From NCBI GenBank assembly GCA_963854835.1, contig OY978528.1, positions 58,846,761-58,910,760 on the forward strand: a stretch of DNA of 64,000 nucleotides, in the 5' to 3' direction. Positions 1 through 10,795 of this stretch are shown piece after piece. A model generated the notes under the pieces. It saw only the letters and a list, made by a program, of their open reading frames with translations. It made no database searches and had not been told where the DNA came from. The DNA is from Megamerina dolium (taxonomy: Eukaryota; Arthropoda; Insecta; Diptera; Megamerinidae). Position 1 is the stretch's first letter; each line of letters starts with the position of its first letter. A program made the translations under genes and the position numbers.

Positions 1-2179
1 AAAGATCGAGTCTTTCACTTATATTTCCGTAGAAAATATGAATTTAATAAATTGTGCATACAAAACGAATCACTGTGCGGCGACGCATTTGTTCCAGTCT
101 GGAGGCAATTAAAACGAAAAGTTTATTTTCTTGCTTTGACTGTCTACCACTCGCTGTTGAATCTCTATGCAAGTTTCGCTTATAATTATAATCATTTTGT
201 AATTAATGTACTTGATACTAAGTTGTTATTTGGTTTTTTATTTGCGGGCAATAATCTTTTGTACTAGTCTTTGGTAATTCGCCAAAATTCTTAGACAACT
301 TCAAATACTATGAATAAACTTAATTACAAAAAAAAAGTAGAAGAAAAATGTGTGAAATTACTTAGTCTCAGTTATTGCTTTAATTATTGCCATTTAAAAT
401 GCTATGCATTGTATTTATGCATTTAAAGAGCGATCATTAATATATCGACAATATATAGGAAATGGAATAAAGTTAACCACATAAAATTTTACGCTTCACT
501 ACAATAGCGAATAATATGTGCGTATGTATGCACACAATCATTATATTCACAATATTTGTATTTTGTGTGTGTGTGTGTGTGGCAACATTGTACGTAGTCA
601 GTGATGTATGTAAATTATTATTGTGCATATATTTGTGATAATTCACAATATAATTCATTGCTGTTTATCATAGCGTAAATGGATCATTGCTTGTTATAAT
701 TGTAATCATTGTTGTTGCTACTGGTGTTACTACAGCGACATTCAACGTCATTTGGGTGTTAAATCATTTTCGAATGCAATGAAAAACAGCACGATATTTT
801 ATACATAAATACTACGGAAAAAAATCAAAGAGAATACCAATTTTTTTTTTGGCTCTCTACGCAGTCAAGCCAGTCTCTTAATTCCATCAGGGATTTTAAA
901 TAAGCCAGCCAACTGTCATTATTGGTTTTTATCGTCACAGCCATGTGGAAATCATGTAAATCATAGTGCATTCCAATGCTATTATAATTAAATATTAAAC
1001 ATGTAGGAAATATTTATTTTTCATTTGAATATCAGTATTTTCATTATCATGAAATTAAATTAGCATGTAGGCCCAATATATGTATGCATTAAATAAATAA
1101 TGCCTAAATTATAATTTTATACATGAATTAATTTTAAATGACTAGTTTTACGATTATACGTATCTTTCAATATCGACAAGTTAATTAGTGTTTATCTTTC
1201 ATCATAATTAGAATGAATAAACAAATTGTAATCACATTTTGTGTGGTCGATGGCGTTTGGCATTAATACACTCTGACAATTAAATATCCATAATTTTAAG
1301 TTAGTTAAAACATAGAACATATAGCGCCCTCTAACGAAAGTTATTAGCGTTAGAAACATACACCAAATCAAATCATTACAGCAACACAGGTAACGAACTA
1401 ACGCATACTTTCATGACAATAGTTTTATAGCTTATGTCGTAAAAGTATAATGGAACAAAGAGCAAGTTAATGAAATTTTGATGAGCAAACAGATTTCTCT
1501 TAACTCTCATCCTCCGTCACCGCATCACAATTTTTTGTTCCTAAAACTGAACATTGCATTATAAGAATTTATGTTGTCTCAGATCTGATTTGTGAACAAG
1601 TTTTTAGTTTTAAAGAGTTCTCTGAGAGCTGGGCAGCATTTTAAATTATAAATTTTTGGTATTGTCTGGAAAATTGCTGTTCAATCAGTTGAGCATTATA
1701 CTAGGTGGAGTAGGTGATGCGTCTGGTAATAAATTAAAGGCTTTTATCAAAGAGCTAAGAAGGATGATAGAAATACTTGGCACAGAGAGACCTTCAAGCA
1801 ATGCACTTCTAACCCCGAGTGACAATGGAGCAATGAATAAATGCAGAGTTGGTTTTAGGAGCCCCGACGGCTGCATGGTCGAGTACGGTATTGATGGTGG
1901 CTGGTTTTTAAATGAACATACCAAATACTTCTTTGCTATGGGCGGAAAGTAGAGGACTGTCTAATTGAGAGGAACACATACTGAAGTTTGCTGTAGCAAC
2001 CAAGGTACGCTAAAGACCCTGATTATCCCGCTCACGACTTCAAAGAGTATGCAGTCCCAACTTAGTTTCTAGCTATGTTCTTTGGCTTTTGGAAATTCCC
2101 TTTGATTGCGTTCTCCACCTATTCCATTTGCAAGATTATCAGAATGTCATATATTACACACGGAGCATTGTAATAACAT
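1..2179. other. AT-rich non-coding stretch
   Basis: No convincing exon is seen. A short (GT)n run lies near 567-583. An open frame at about 1656-1952 has no recognisable domain. It lies just upstream of a LINE remnant on the same strand and may be further decayed retroelement, but nothing proves that. Confidence 0.5.
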
Positions 2180-2335
2180 CTGTAGAATATAGACTGGCCG
2201 AATTCCATCAGCAACTACGCATTGTGGAAACTAACGAACGAAGAACCCGTTCTGTTGCAAATCAAAAACAGAAAGTGGCGATGAATAGGAAACACGCTTA
2301 GAAAACCAGGGAAATGGTTATTTAAAAGCCTGTAC
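2180..2335 (+). pseudogene. RTE-like LINE remnant, end of reverse transcriptase
   Basis: One forward frame reads KNRKWR, a stop, then IGNTLRKPGKW. This matches the RKWRWIGHTLRKP signature found after the RT domain in many insect RTE/craniofacial-development-like LINE ORFs. The in-frame stop replaces the usual Trp. Only about 50 codons are recognisable, with no RT catalytic motif. This is a decayed fragment, and the family assignment rests on the single motif. The following 300 bases may be its diverged 3' end. Confidence 0.45.
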
Positions 2336-3003
2336 AAGCGGACTTTATATTATCACTCTAAAGGTAAGGTTTTTAATCTATGGTTGAGTTAATTCAAGGG
2401 CATACAAATGGAGGCATCGTACATTACAGGCATTCAATTTGCATCTCCGGACCGTAGGCAAGTGTGGATTACACAATGCATATCTTCTGCATTTATTCTG
2501 CCATTACGACTATAATATCGAGCACATTGGTGCCAGATGTGCGCGAAATGAACATGGTAGTTTCCTTATACCTTGGTAGGCTTAATAAAGGGCTTAAGGA
2601 AACTCGAGAATAGTACCCTTTTATTTTTCATTACATTTGGATCTCGTCTTTCTCGAAAAAATTTTCTCACGTTGTAGACTTTTTTCATTTCTGCACTGCA
2701 ATTCATAATCAAAACAACGATTGCTTTCTTTTTCACAAAAATGATTCTCTAATTATTCCTTGGCCATCTTGTATTTCTTTAATTGCTCCTATGCTATCTT
2801 ATATTTCTTTATTTATTCCTATCGCATTTTCCATTCTCGAAGAAGGTTTCTCTTATTATTCCTTCTTGTTCTATCAACTATTTCTCTTACTATTCATATT
2901 TCCTCTCATTCTATTTTCTTTTTGTTTTATTTTATTTTTTATTTATACTATCTAACCGCTGCTGTTAAGGCAACTTAGTCCAAAGAATGCTAATTTGTAC
3001 ACT
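2336..3003. other. Non-coding, pyrimidine-rich stretch
   Basis: No gene is seen. The stretch from 2740 to 2960 is strongly T/C-rich on the plus strand (repeated ttattcct and tatttcttta words). The open frames across it are low-complexity artefacts. Confidence 0.5.
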
Positions 3004-3006
3004 TAA

Positions 3007-3519
3007 TAGCCTAGACAGACGACAGCCTAATTCCGGATTACCGGCGCATTTAATCCGAATAAAATAATAACCTGACAGACGGCAGTATTGCGGATTAACT
3101 AAACGGCTGATTGCTGTTTTATTAGGTCTGTCCACTTACATTACTATCGCTATCAATTTTTGTCATCTATCACTCTCGATATGAGAAAATCTAAAAGAAG
3201 AACGTGAACTGAAAACTATCAGAAACTTGTAAATTGACATTCACCGTTCATAATTGACAGCTGGATTTATTTGTTCACCAACACTTTTCATGTTGAAAAT
3301 TGTAAACAATTGTTGAAAGTTTTTTGTTAGCAAACACACCTAATATTTTGTAAAATGGATGGAGAAAAATTCACAATAGACAATTTTCAGCAAATTGCCC
3401 TTATCCTCTTTTATTTTGAGAATTAACTCATAGAGTTTATGCGGATTAGCTGCAGTTAATGCCCGAGTTAATTGGAATTAACTCGGTAATCCGGAATTAG
3501 GCTGCGTCTGTCTAGGCTA
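3007..3519. mobile_element. MITE, PIF/Harbinger-like (TAA target duplication)
   Basis: The left end TAGCCTAGACAGACG continues into CAGCCTAATTCCGGATTACC. The right end is its reverse complement with a single-base indel, giving inverted repeats of about 36 bp. TAA flanks both sides (3004-3006 and 3520-3522), the 3-bp TWA duplication typical of PIF/Harbinger elements. The element is about 513 bp. A short open frame starts inside at 3355 (MDGEKFTIDNFQQ) and stops at about 3426, possibly the start of a lost transposase frame. The Harbinger assignment is inferred from the duplication length only. Confidence 0.7.
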
Positions 3520-3522
3520 TAA

Positions 3523-4083
3523 TGCATCTTTTTCTACCTATCTCCTTTTTTCTCTCATGCCTCTACTTAATTTGTCTATTACACGAACATTCTTGAATTT
3601 CTATATACACACATAAACTGAATAAAGCTTAATATTTTCCTTTATTCTTCTTCAATTTCTATATACCTGAAGTGTCCGATTCATGTTCGCTTTTCTTTCC
3701 CTATTCGGTTATTACCTTTAATTGAATTTTTACTATTTTATAATTTCTCACTCTCCCGTAAACTGAATTTACAACATATTTACCTAACATTGTACATATG
3801 TATCTATTTATTGCTGTGAAATTCTGTTGCTATTTTATGATATGCGCGCGCATTTAAACCGATGTTTTGCTTACGATCAACGTCGACAAAAATACGTTAT
3901 TTGCATCGACACAAAAGCATGTTTTTTTTTCTTTTTCGCTTGCATTGTTTGAGGCTTCTCGCCATACGAGTGAATACACACAACATCGTAATTGAGTTTC
4001 GCAGCACAATGCAATTGTGTTTCTGCTCTTTCTCTTTGTATTCTATGTTATACTCAATTATTCTTATCTGTTGTTATTCTTTT
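3523..4083. other. Non-coding stretch between two MITEs
   Basis: AT-rich sequence with no recognised exon. Open frames near 3862-4128 run into the next MITE and have no domain. Confidence 0.5.
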
Positions 4084-4284
4084 GCTACAACTAGCCACCG
4101 ACGTAAAAACGTAGAACGTGTCAGCTGACACGACCTATCTTATGGGGACGTCGTGTTAACGAAAACTCACCACCGTATGACGGTGACGTAGACGTTGCTC
4201 GTAGCGGAGAGAATCAATGCAATTTTGTATGTTCTTACGTACGGGCGGTACGTACGTACGCTACGTCGGTGGCTAGTTGCAGCA
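4084..4284. mobile_element. Short GC/CpG-rich MITE with perfect inverted ends
   Basis: CAACTAGCCACCGACGTA at 4088-4105 is exactly reverse-complemented at 4262-4279, with partial extension outward (GCTA/GCAG). The roughly 200-bp interior is rich in ACGT and CG words, unlike the AT-rich surroundings, and contains further short palindromes (GTGTCAGCTGACAC, TACGTACGTACG). No clean target duplication could be fixed, so the superfamily is open. Confidence 0.65.
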
Positions 4285-4963
4285 TTTCTCCGGCTGTTCT
4301 TGTTCTGTCGGCTCAATTCAGCTCGAAGGACCAAAATGTATGAGATAGGAAAGGCAAATATCTATAAATGAAACACAAACACGTTGGAATGGAAAAGTAC
4401 ATAAAAAAACACTTTTAATTTTTCACTCGAAACACACATTGCCACATTGTTGGAATTAATTTGCGCCACCATTTTCGAATGGCAGCCTTTATAGAGTAAC
4501 AGGAAACGAAGGTTATTATGACTTTACCTTTTTCGCTATTACAACCGATTATCGATTTTGGCCACATGCACAAACCAAAGTGTGGCCAGACTCCTCATTG
4601 TTTTAACCTTCCACCTTCCAATTTGTGATTCTTCTGGAGCTAATGCTTCTATTCGACATGATTTTATTTTACTTAATCTCACTGTTGCTGTGTTATCACA
4701 CAGTTAAAAAATAAGCATATACGAACAGTTTAAAGAATTAATCTGACATTTAATTAATACTGATTATGACAAAGTCATTTAAAAATTAAAATTAATTGAA
4801 TCATATTATGATTCAAACTGAGTAATTGGTAATTATTAAATCTTTCTGTTATTGCAGTATACATTCACTTCAAAACGTATCTTTTATAAGCTTATTTTGT
4901 GTATTTTTAGCAAGAATTTTCTTCGATTCTAGTTTGGTATAACTAAGTAATTGGCAATGTTGA
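4285..4963. other. Non-coding; probable 3' flank of the MADF gene
   Basis: No exon is seen. TTTATT at 4663-4668 would be an AATAAA polyadenylation signal on the minus strand, about 300 bases past the MADF-BESS stop codon, but nothing else supports it. Confidence 0.35.
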
Positions 4964-6013
4964 TTATAAATTTGTTATACGTTGTATTGTTGAAAGGAAT
5001 TCAATTTTTGCTTCAATTTTCTGTTTATCAGTCATTTTTCTGAACGAAGGAATCAAGGATAATAAAAATAATTTGTCTCCATCGTAATTTTCATTCGATG
5101 GTTTCTCTTGTTCTTCCAAAAGTAATAAAGGACTCTCGATGTTATCAGGTGTCAATCGTTCTTGTTTGATTTTAATTTGTTGATTCAAAGAATTTGGCTC
5201 GTCTGTGTTGGAATTATCATCTTCATCACTATTCGGGCTTGTTTCGTATATGTTCGATTTGGTTTTAATTGTGGGCAAGAGAAACATCAACTGATCTGAA
5301 TAGATGTATTTTCGCCGTTTAAGACCTTTCTTCGTCCAGCCACGTTTGTTTAATTCTCGTTTAAAACATGTTTTTAGATTTTTCCATTTCTTTTGAATTT
5401 TTGTTTCTGTAAATTATAACAAAAAAATAAAAGTGCACAAGTGCAAATGTAACTAAAAATTAGTTCATATATAATATTTTGTATTATTATGTATTAAAAT
5501 TTAATTTAGACAAGTTGTTTTTAATTAAATCAACAATCATTGGAAAGAAAAATAGTTCAAATTGCAACGCATTCATCAAATCTGGCAACTCTTCTCGTAG
5601 TTCGAGTCTCGTGTATCTCGAATACATATGACATAGAAAAATTAGCATATACTTAAAGTTTTGATTGCAATTCAAGATAATATCACTTGACACATATTAT
5701 TTTTATTATTATTCTATACTACCTTTTAAAATTTTCTCAGATGGTGTCAGCTGATTCCAAGATGGTATTATTTCTTCACAAACTTCAGACCAGAGATTTG
5801 CTATTAAACTCTGATCAAAATGTTCTCGCAAATGGTGGTCATATAATGGAGGTCTCTTTTCCACGGCGGGAATCAAGTTCTTTGCCCAATCTGAAACACT
5901 CATATCTGCATCGAAAGCAATTCCACATTTCTGTTAATAACAAAAGAACAGAAAATATAAAACAACTTACCTTTTGGTAATGACATCTTCTCTCTTCAAG
6001 ATTCAAATCGACA
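4964..6013 (-). CDS. MADF-BESS domain protein, three exons phased (5' end uncertain)
   Basis: Likely a nuclear DNA-binding or chromatin regulator of the Adf1-like MADF-BESS family. Exons read on the minus strand are 6013-5971, 5930-5723 and 5406-4964, with GT..AG junctions (donors GTAAGT and GTAGTA; acceptors TTAACAG and TTTACAG) whose phases agree. Exon 2 carries the first MADF half (NLIPAVEKRPPLYDHHLREH, then LWSEVCEEI). Exon 3 continues it (KKWKNLKTCFKRELNKRGW), then an acidic linker and a C-terminal BESS motif (LFLLSLIPSFRKMTDKQK). About 230 residues are visible, close to small family members. The first exon listed has no in-frame ATG, so an upstream coding exon is missing or the start lies elsewhere. 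MADF proteins also accompany some Harbinger transposons, so a transposon origin is not excluded, although the intact frame favours a working gene. Confidence 0.75.
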
Positions 6014-7215
6014 CTGTTGTCAACCAAACAGAAAATTAAATTAAAATTACTATATTCTGATTTTCACTCAAAGCAGGCATAATCTGTACGAGTCAATACA
6101 TACAGTCGTTTTAACATTTATACATTTACATACATTCGTCGTATGTAAATGTAAAGTGCATTTAACTAGCTAAAACTATACTAACATTTTGAAATTATGT
6201 TAATCGTAGTCAAATATTAAGATGTTCATTAAAATTCCTTTAATAATTACATTATACAATTAATCTCAGTAGATAGAGACAACGCTTCAAATTTCTGTAA
6301 AATAAACCACCACCGCCAATATGGCATCTGACGTCATCATGCATCTCTCTCTTTTTGCTTCTTCTCAACATATTGAATGCTACATTTCAAATGTAGGCGA
6401 GTGTCTGATGAGAGTTAACAGCGATGTTAACATGGAAGTAAAAGTGAACAGCAGAGTTGCCAGAAACTTGAAAAAGTAAATCATCAATTGAAGGGGAAAT
6501 AATGGAAATTTTAGAAAAAAGAAATTCTTAATTAAAAGTTGTTATTCATTCATTCTATGTATTTAAAATATTGTAGGTATAATATTTCATAAATGAACTG
6601 TTGATGAAATTTCTTTGCCCTTTTGTTTGGTAAATTTATACATTCATTCTACTGTAGATACTTTACTAGATAAATAAATATTTCAATCCGTGAAATAGTT
6701 CTTGCCAAACCGTTTTAAAACATTACTTGCACATTTTTGATTTCAACATGAAAACGTTTTAATCAATAGAGTATCGAAATATTTTTTACCAAGAGAGTTT
6801 TTCAATGTTTTTGGCTAAAAATGGTTTCAAAAACTCATAAAATACGGTCAAAATAAGTAAAAACGGATTAAGGCGTAAATGAAAAAATTTATTGTGCAAA
6901 TATTATGAAATATAATTTAATAATTGAAAATAAATTCTTTTGATTAAATACATACTCTTCTTCTTCATTTACAATAGGGACCGTAATCATTATAAGTTCT
7001 ATCAAAAAATTGATAATTAATCATTATCTAAGGATTTAAAATTTGCGATCAATAATAATAATAATAAATTTTTGAGTTTTATGATTTTATTCAAAACTAA
7101 ATATTTAATCCAGTTATATTTTTGATCAAAATTAAATTTCAGTTTTCGATTGATATTTTTTGCTTTAAAATAATGATTATTTTGTAAATTGTTGTTTTTT
7201 TTTTTATCAAAATAA
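6014..7215. other. Non-coding; possible 5' region of the MADF gene
   Basis: No exon was found. Around 6310-6470 base composition is more mixed, with CCAATATGGC and GACGTCA words, which would suit a promoter or first exon for the minus-strand gene. From 6840 to 7215 the sequence is very AT-rich with repeated ATAATCATTATT-type words. Confidence 0.35.
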
Positions 7216-7227
7216 TCATTATTTTAT
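7216..7227. repeat. Target-site duplication, left of Jockey copy
   Basis: TCATTATTTTAT is repeated exactly at 10374-10385, on the far side of the Jockey insertion. The AT-rich sequence lowers the weight of a 12-bp match. Confidence 0.6.
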
Positions 7228-7384
7228 TTTTTTTTTTTTTTTTTTTTTTACAAGTTTTTTTATTGAATCTTTCTAAAATTACTTAGAAACTAACAATATG
7301 TAATCAAATCTTACAAACTAAATAAAATTATGTGATATTCCCAACGTTCCATCACAATTTGTTGACTCACGAGGTATAGCAATT

Positions 7385-10033
7385 TCACAGCATATTCAGT
7401 GTGTCTTTTCTTTTTAATCGACGATGCCCCGTGCTCAGCAACAATTGCCTAGCAAGGGGATTCGGATGACTGTGTAATTTTTGAATGTAGCTTCTGCAAG
7501 ACATTGCAACTTCCTCAGAAATTGTGGGTACATTTAAATCTCGATGGATGTTAACGTTCCTCATATACCAAGGCGCGTTTACAATAATTCGCAGACACTT
7601 GGATTGTATTCGCTGCAATTTTTCCATATTTGAGGGAGATGCGGTGCCCCAAAACTGAATACCATAAGTCCAGATTGGCTTCAGGATTGCTTTATATAAT
7701 AGCACTTTGTATTCGAGATTCAACTTTGATTTTTTGTGTAACAGCCACCATAACTGATTAATTTTAAGTTTGATCTGAGTTTTCTTTGCCTCTATGTGAT
7801 TTTTCCAGGTCAGCCTTCTGTCGAGGTGAATACCCAAGTACTTTGTTGAGGAACATTGTGGAACTGATTGGCCATTAATTTTAAGTGGGGGACATGTATC
7901 TGGCCTTAGCGTGAAGGTTACATGTACGCTCTTTGATTCATTGACTTTTATACGCCATTTTGCTAGCCAGATTTCGAGAGAATCGATATGAGTCTGCAGG
8001 AGTTTAGTAGCTTCTATGGGGTTAGAGCGAGAGCACAATATTGCCGTATCATCTGCAAAGGTCGATATAAATGTATGGTTATTGCTGGGCATATCTGTAG
8101 TGTATAAGAGATACAGTAAGGGGCCCAAAACGCTTCCTTGAGGAACGCCAGCGTGAATATCCAATGGATTTGTTGTGTAATCCTTGTGATGTACCAGAAA
8201 TTGTCTTTTCGTGAGGTAGCTACTAAGCAATGAGGAGACATTTGCAGGCAGTAATAGTTTGAGTTTGTAAATAAGGCCGTCGTGCCATACTTTATCGAAA
8301 GCTTGAGTGATATCAAGAAAGACAGCTGAGCAATACTTTTTTTCTTCAAAAGTGTTCCTTATCAGAGTTACAATGCGGTGGACTTGTTCTATTGTGCCGT
8401 GCTGTTTTCTAAATCCAAACTGATGTTGAGGAATCAGTTGGTTGAGATTAATAAATGGAGTTATATTCATGACAAGTAGCTTTTCGAATACTTTAGAAAG
8501 TAGAGGCAGGAGGCTGATAGGTCTGTACGATGCAACTTTTGTAGGGTCTTTTCCTGGTTTTGCTATCATAATAATTTTTGAAGTTTTCCAGCATTTGGGA
8601 TAGTGTTTAATACGAAGGATAGCATTGAAAATGTGCATGAGATGAATTACTGAAGCCGGAGGTAGCTCTTTTATCATTTTACCGGTAATTTTATCTGGAC
8701 CAGGTGATTTTTTTGGGTTTAAATCTTTATAAATTGCTTTGAATATGTCCTTTTTTTTAATTTTGATCGTTATTGAGCAAGGTTGAGAAGTTAATATTGG
8801 TAATGAGGACTGTGAAGAGGGTGGATTGGGTGTAAACACACTTTTTAGGTGGTTTGCAAAAGCCAAACCCTTCTCACAGTTGCTTCTAGCCCAATTACCG
8901 TCACTCAAACGGATGGGGGAATCAGTGAGAATTGGCCGATTTGAGTTTTTTGCTGATTTCCACAAAGAGTAGTCTGACGCTTCACCAGGTGTTAATTTCG
9001 CTATGTGCTCTTCTAACTCTTTGTTGTTTTTATTTTTTAAGGCTTGCTTTAACTTTCGAGTGCAGTGCTGTAGCTGTGTTTTCAGATTCGGTGATCTGAA
9101 TTCTTGCCATTGTCTTCGGAGTCTTCTTTTCTGTCTTACTAGCAATTCAATATCGGCTGGTGTGTATGGGCTATAGTTTGATTGTTTGCATACCTTTGTG
9201 CAGGTGGCTGAGCTGAGAGCTAATGAGAGCAGCTGGTTGAATTTTTCGAGTGCTGAGTCTACATCGTGTCCATTTCTTAATACAGTACTCAGAGGAAGAT
9301 GGGAATTTATATATTTCTTGAATTTTAACCAGTCTATTTTCTTTCTAACGCAATTACCTTGGGGGCTTGGTGATTTTATAGATATTACCGTGGGTGAGTG
9401 GTCAGATGATAGATCATAATTACACTCTGTGGAGATATTTTCCATCTGCAAACCTTTGGCGACTCCAAAGTCGATGAGATCGGGTATTTTCCTCTTGTCC
9501 GTCGGCCAATATGTCGGTTGACCATTTGAAATAACATCGTAGCCATGGTTAGTGATGATTGAACATAGTCTTCTGCCTTTTGGAGTTATTAAGCGGGAGC
9601 CCCAGTGAGTGTGTTTGGCGTTGAAATCGCCAGCAACCAAGAATTTGCTACCAAGAGTTGAGAAAAATTCTTTATATTGCTGTTCGGTAATACTGTATCT
9701 TGGGGGACAGTATATCGCAGATATTACTAGCTTAGAGATGTATTCTTCCAGACATATAGATGTTGCTTGCAAGTAGACGCTACTGAAATCTTCGAGAACA
9801 TGATGCTTTATTCTGCTTTTTATCAATATGGCAGTTCCTCCGCGTGCCTTACCATGCGGATGATTTGTGGTGTACAGTTTGTAATATGGTATTTGGTAGC
9901 AATTTTTGTCGGTGAAATGGGTCTCAGATATCATCATTATGTCGATTTGGTTGGATGCAAGGAATTGAATTAGCTCCAAACGGTGCTGGCTTAAGCCGTT
10001 GGCGTTCCAGTGGCATATCTTGAGACAACTCAT
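7385..10033 (-). CDS. LINE ORF2: endonuclease and reverse transcriptase
   Basis: An 882-residue protein that would nick target DNA and reverse-transcribe its own RNA at the nick. The N-terminal APE-type endonuclease has WNANG (9-13), SETH with catalytic Glu37, AGDFN (about 133-137) and SDHSP (about 209-213). The RT follows, with SPGPDK, SYRPISLLP, QFGFRK, DITQAFDKVWH, GVPQGSVLGP and the FADD active site (about 659-662), then KYLGIHLDRRL. The C-terminus has no RNase H domain, which together with the poly(A) tail places it in the Jockey clade. No stop or frameshift interrupts it and all catalytic motifs are present, so the enzyme could be functional if expressed. The start is the ATG overlapping the ORF1 stop. 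Confidence 0.93.
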   Translation of the reverse strand: MSCLKICHWNANGLSQHRLELIQFLASNQIDIMMISETHFTDKNCYQIPYYKLYTTNHPHGKARGGTAILIKSRIKHHVLEDFSSVYLQATSICLEEYISKLVISAIYCPPRYSITEQQYKEFFSTLGSKFLVAGDFNAKHTHWGSRLITPKGRRLCSIITNHGYDVISNGQPTYWPTDKRKIPDLIDFGVAKGLQMENISTECNYDLSSDHSPTVISIKSPSPQGNCVRKKIDWLKFKKYINSHLPLSTVLRNGHDVDSALEKFNQLLSLALSSATCTKVCKQSNYSPYTPADIELLVRQKRRLRRQWQEFRSPNLKTQLQHCTRKLKQALKNKNNKELEEHIAKLTPGEASDYSLWKSAKNSNRPILTDSPIRLSDGNWARSNCEKGLAFANHLKSVFTPNPPSSQSSLPILTSQPCSITIKIKKKDIFKAIYKDLNPKKSPGPDKITGKMIKELPPASVIHLMHIFNAILRIKHYPKCWKTSKIIMIAKPGKDPTKVASYRPISLLPLLSKVFEKLLVMNITPFINLNQLIPQHQFGFRKQHGTIEQVHRIVTLIRNTFEEKKYCSAVFLDITQAFDKVWHDGLIYKLKLLLPANVSSLLSSYLTKRQFLVHHKDYTTNPLDIHAGVPQGSVLGPLLYLLYTTDMPSNNHTFISTFADDTAILCSRSNPIEATKLLQTHIDSLEIWLAKWRIKVNESKSVHVTFTLRPDTCPPLKINGQSVPQCSSTKYLGIHLDRRLTWKNHIEAKKTQIKLKINQLWWLLHKKSKLNLEYKVLLYKAILKPIWTYGIQFWGTASPSNMEKLQRIQSKCLRIIVNAPWYMRNVNIHRDLNVPTISEEVAMSCRSYIQKLHSHPNPLARQLLLSTGHRRLKRKDTLNML

Positions 10034-10373
10034 GGTCTGGATAGCAATGTTTGGAGTAACATCGATTGATTTTTCATCATTTCTTGCATCATTGTTTGCA
10101 TTGAGTTCATGAATTGGTTCATATTCTGAATTAATGTTTGAAGCAAATGTTCAAGGGTACTTGGCTGTTGGGTGGGCAGTGAGTGTTTCTGCTCATTATT
10201 TACATTGCTTTGTTGGTGTGTGTTTTGTTTTAACACGCTAGCGTATGAATTGGTTTGATTCTTGTTTGGGATTGCAGAGAAGAATTGTGTTGCATCAATA
10301 TTTTGTCTCTTACTTGAGTTGGCTATCTGAGTTTGCTCAACTTGTTTTAGAGTTATAAAACTCATAAAATAAC
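10030..10373 (-). pseudogene. LINE ORF1 (gag-like), C-terminal remnant
   Basis: About 114 codons of the Jockey nucleic-acid-binding ORF1 protein remain. The frame has SYASVLK, a Gln/Asn-rich spacer and a C-terminal Met/Gln-rich helix (QTMMQEMMKNQSMLLQTLL), a pattern seen at the end of Jockey ORF1 proteins. The zinc knuckles expected upstream are lost to 5' truncation. The ATG at 10377 comes from flanking DNA and is not the real start. The stop overlaps the ORF2 start. Confidence 0.75.
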
Positions 10374-10385
10374 TCATTATTTTAT
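10374..10385. repeat. Target-site duplication, right of Jockey copy
   Basis: TCATTATTTTAT, matching 7216-7227 exactly. Confidence 0.6.
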
Positions 10386-10780
10386 GAGTTTTATTTTTTT
10401 TTTTATCAGAAATAATGATTATTTTTTTAGCGAAATTTTCGACTTAAGATAAAAACAAAAATGAAAATAAAAATAAATTTTTAATTCTGGGAGATGAAAC
10501 AACATCAATCTACATCTGTATGAACAAATAAAAACTTGATAATAAGTTAATTTGAATTTTGGCTATAACTTGGTTATTTCCGAAGTTTAAAATTTCGTAC
10601 ATATATGTAATATGATGAAGTGATTCGTAATCAAGAAAAACCTCAATTTCGAATTTTTTGATGAGACCGTTAATTTGCATTTTAGGTGATGATATAAAAG
10701 TATTTATATATGTGACTTTGTTTCCATTGTATCCAAAACCCATTTTTAGTTTTGAGTAAAAAAGAGTTATGTTATTTTTT
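10386..10780. other. Non-coding AT-rich spacer
   Basis: No recognised gene is seen. A minus-strand open frame at 10510-10842 has no domain and runs into the SINE tail, so it is not called. Confidence 0.5.
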
Positions 10781-10795
10781 AAAGAAAAGCGAAAA

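Larger units (their letters stand above)
7228..10373 (-). mobile_element. Jockey-clade LINE, 5'-truncated, ORF2 intact
   Basis: The element reads on the minus strand. It starts inside ORF1 (10373), contains a complete ORF2, and ends in a 3' UTR of about 130 bp and a poly(A) tail (the T-run ending near 7250). Matching 12-bp sequences at 7216-7227 and 10374-10385 look like the target duplication. ORF1 stop and ORF2 start overlap as ATGA (10033-10030), an arrangement that suits coupled translation. The 3' end is shared with the fragment at 47930-48366, with few differences. Truncation removed the 5' UTR and promoter, so this copy probably cannot transcribe itself. Confidence 0.88.

Noticed and set aside
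1656..1952. 98-codon open frame
   Set aside because: It starts at a TTG, has no recognisable domain, and neighbouring sequence has stops. It may be retroelement debris.
5487..5693. Minus-strand open frame between the MADF exons
   Set aside because: The MADF domain continues directly from the exon ending at 5723 to the exon starting at 5406; this frame lies in the intron and breaks the domain.
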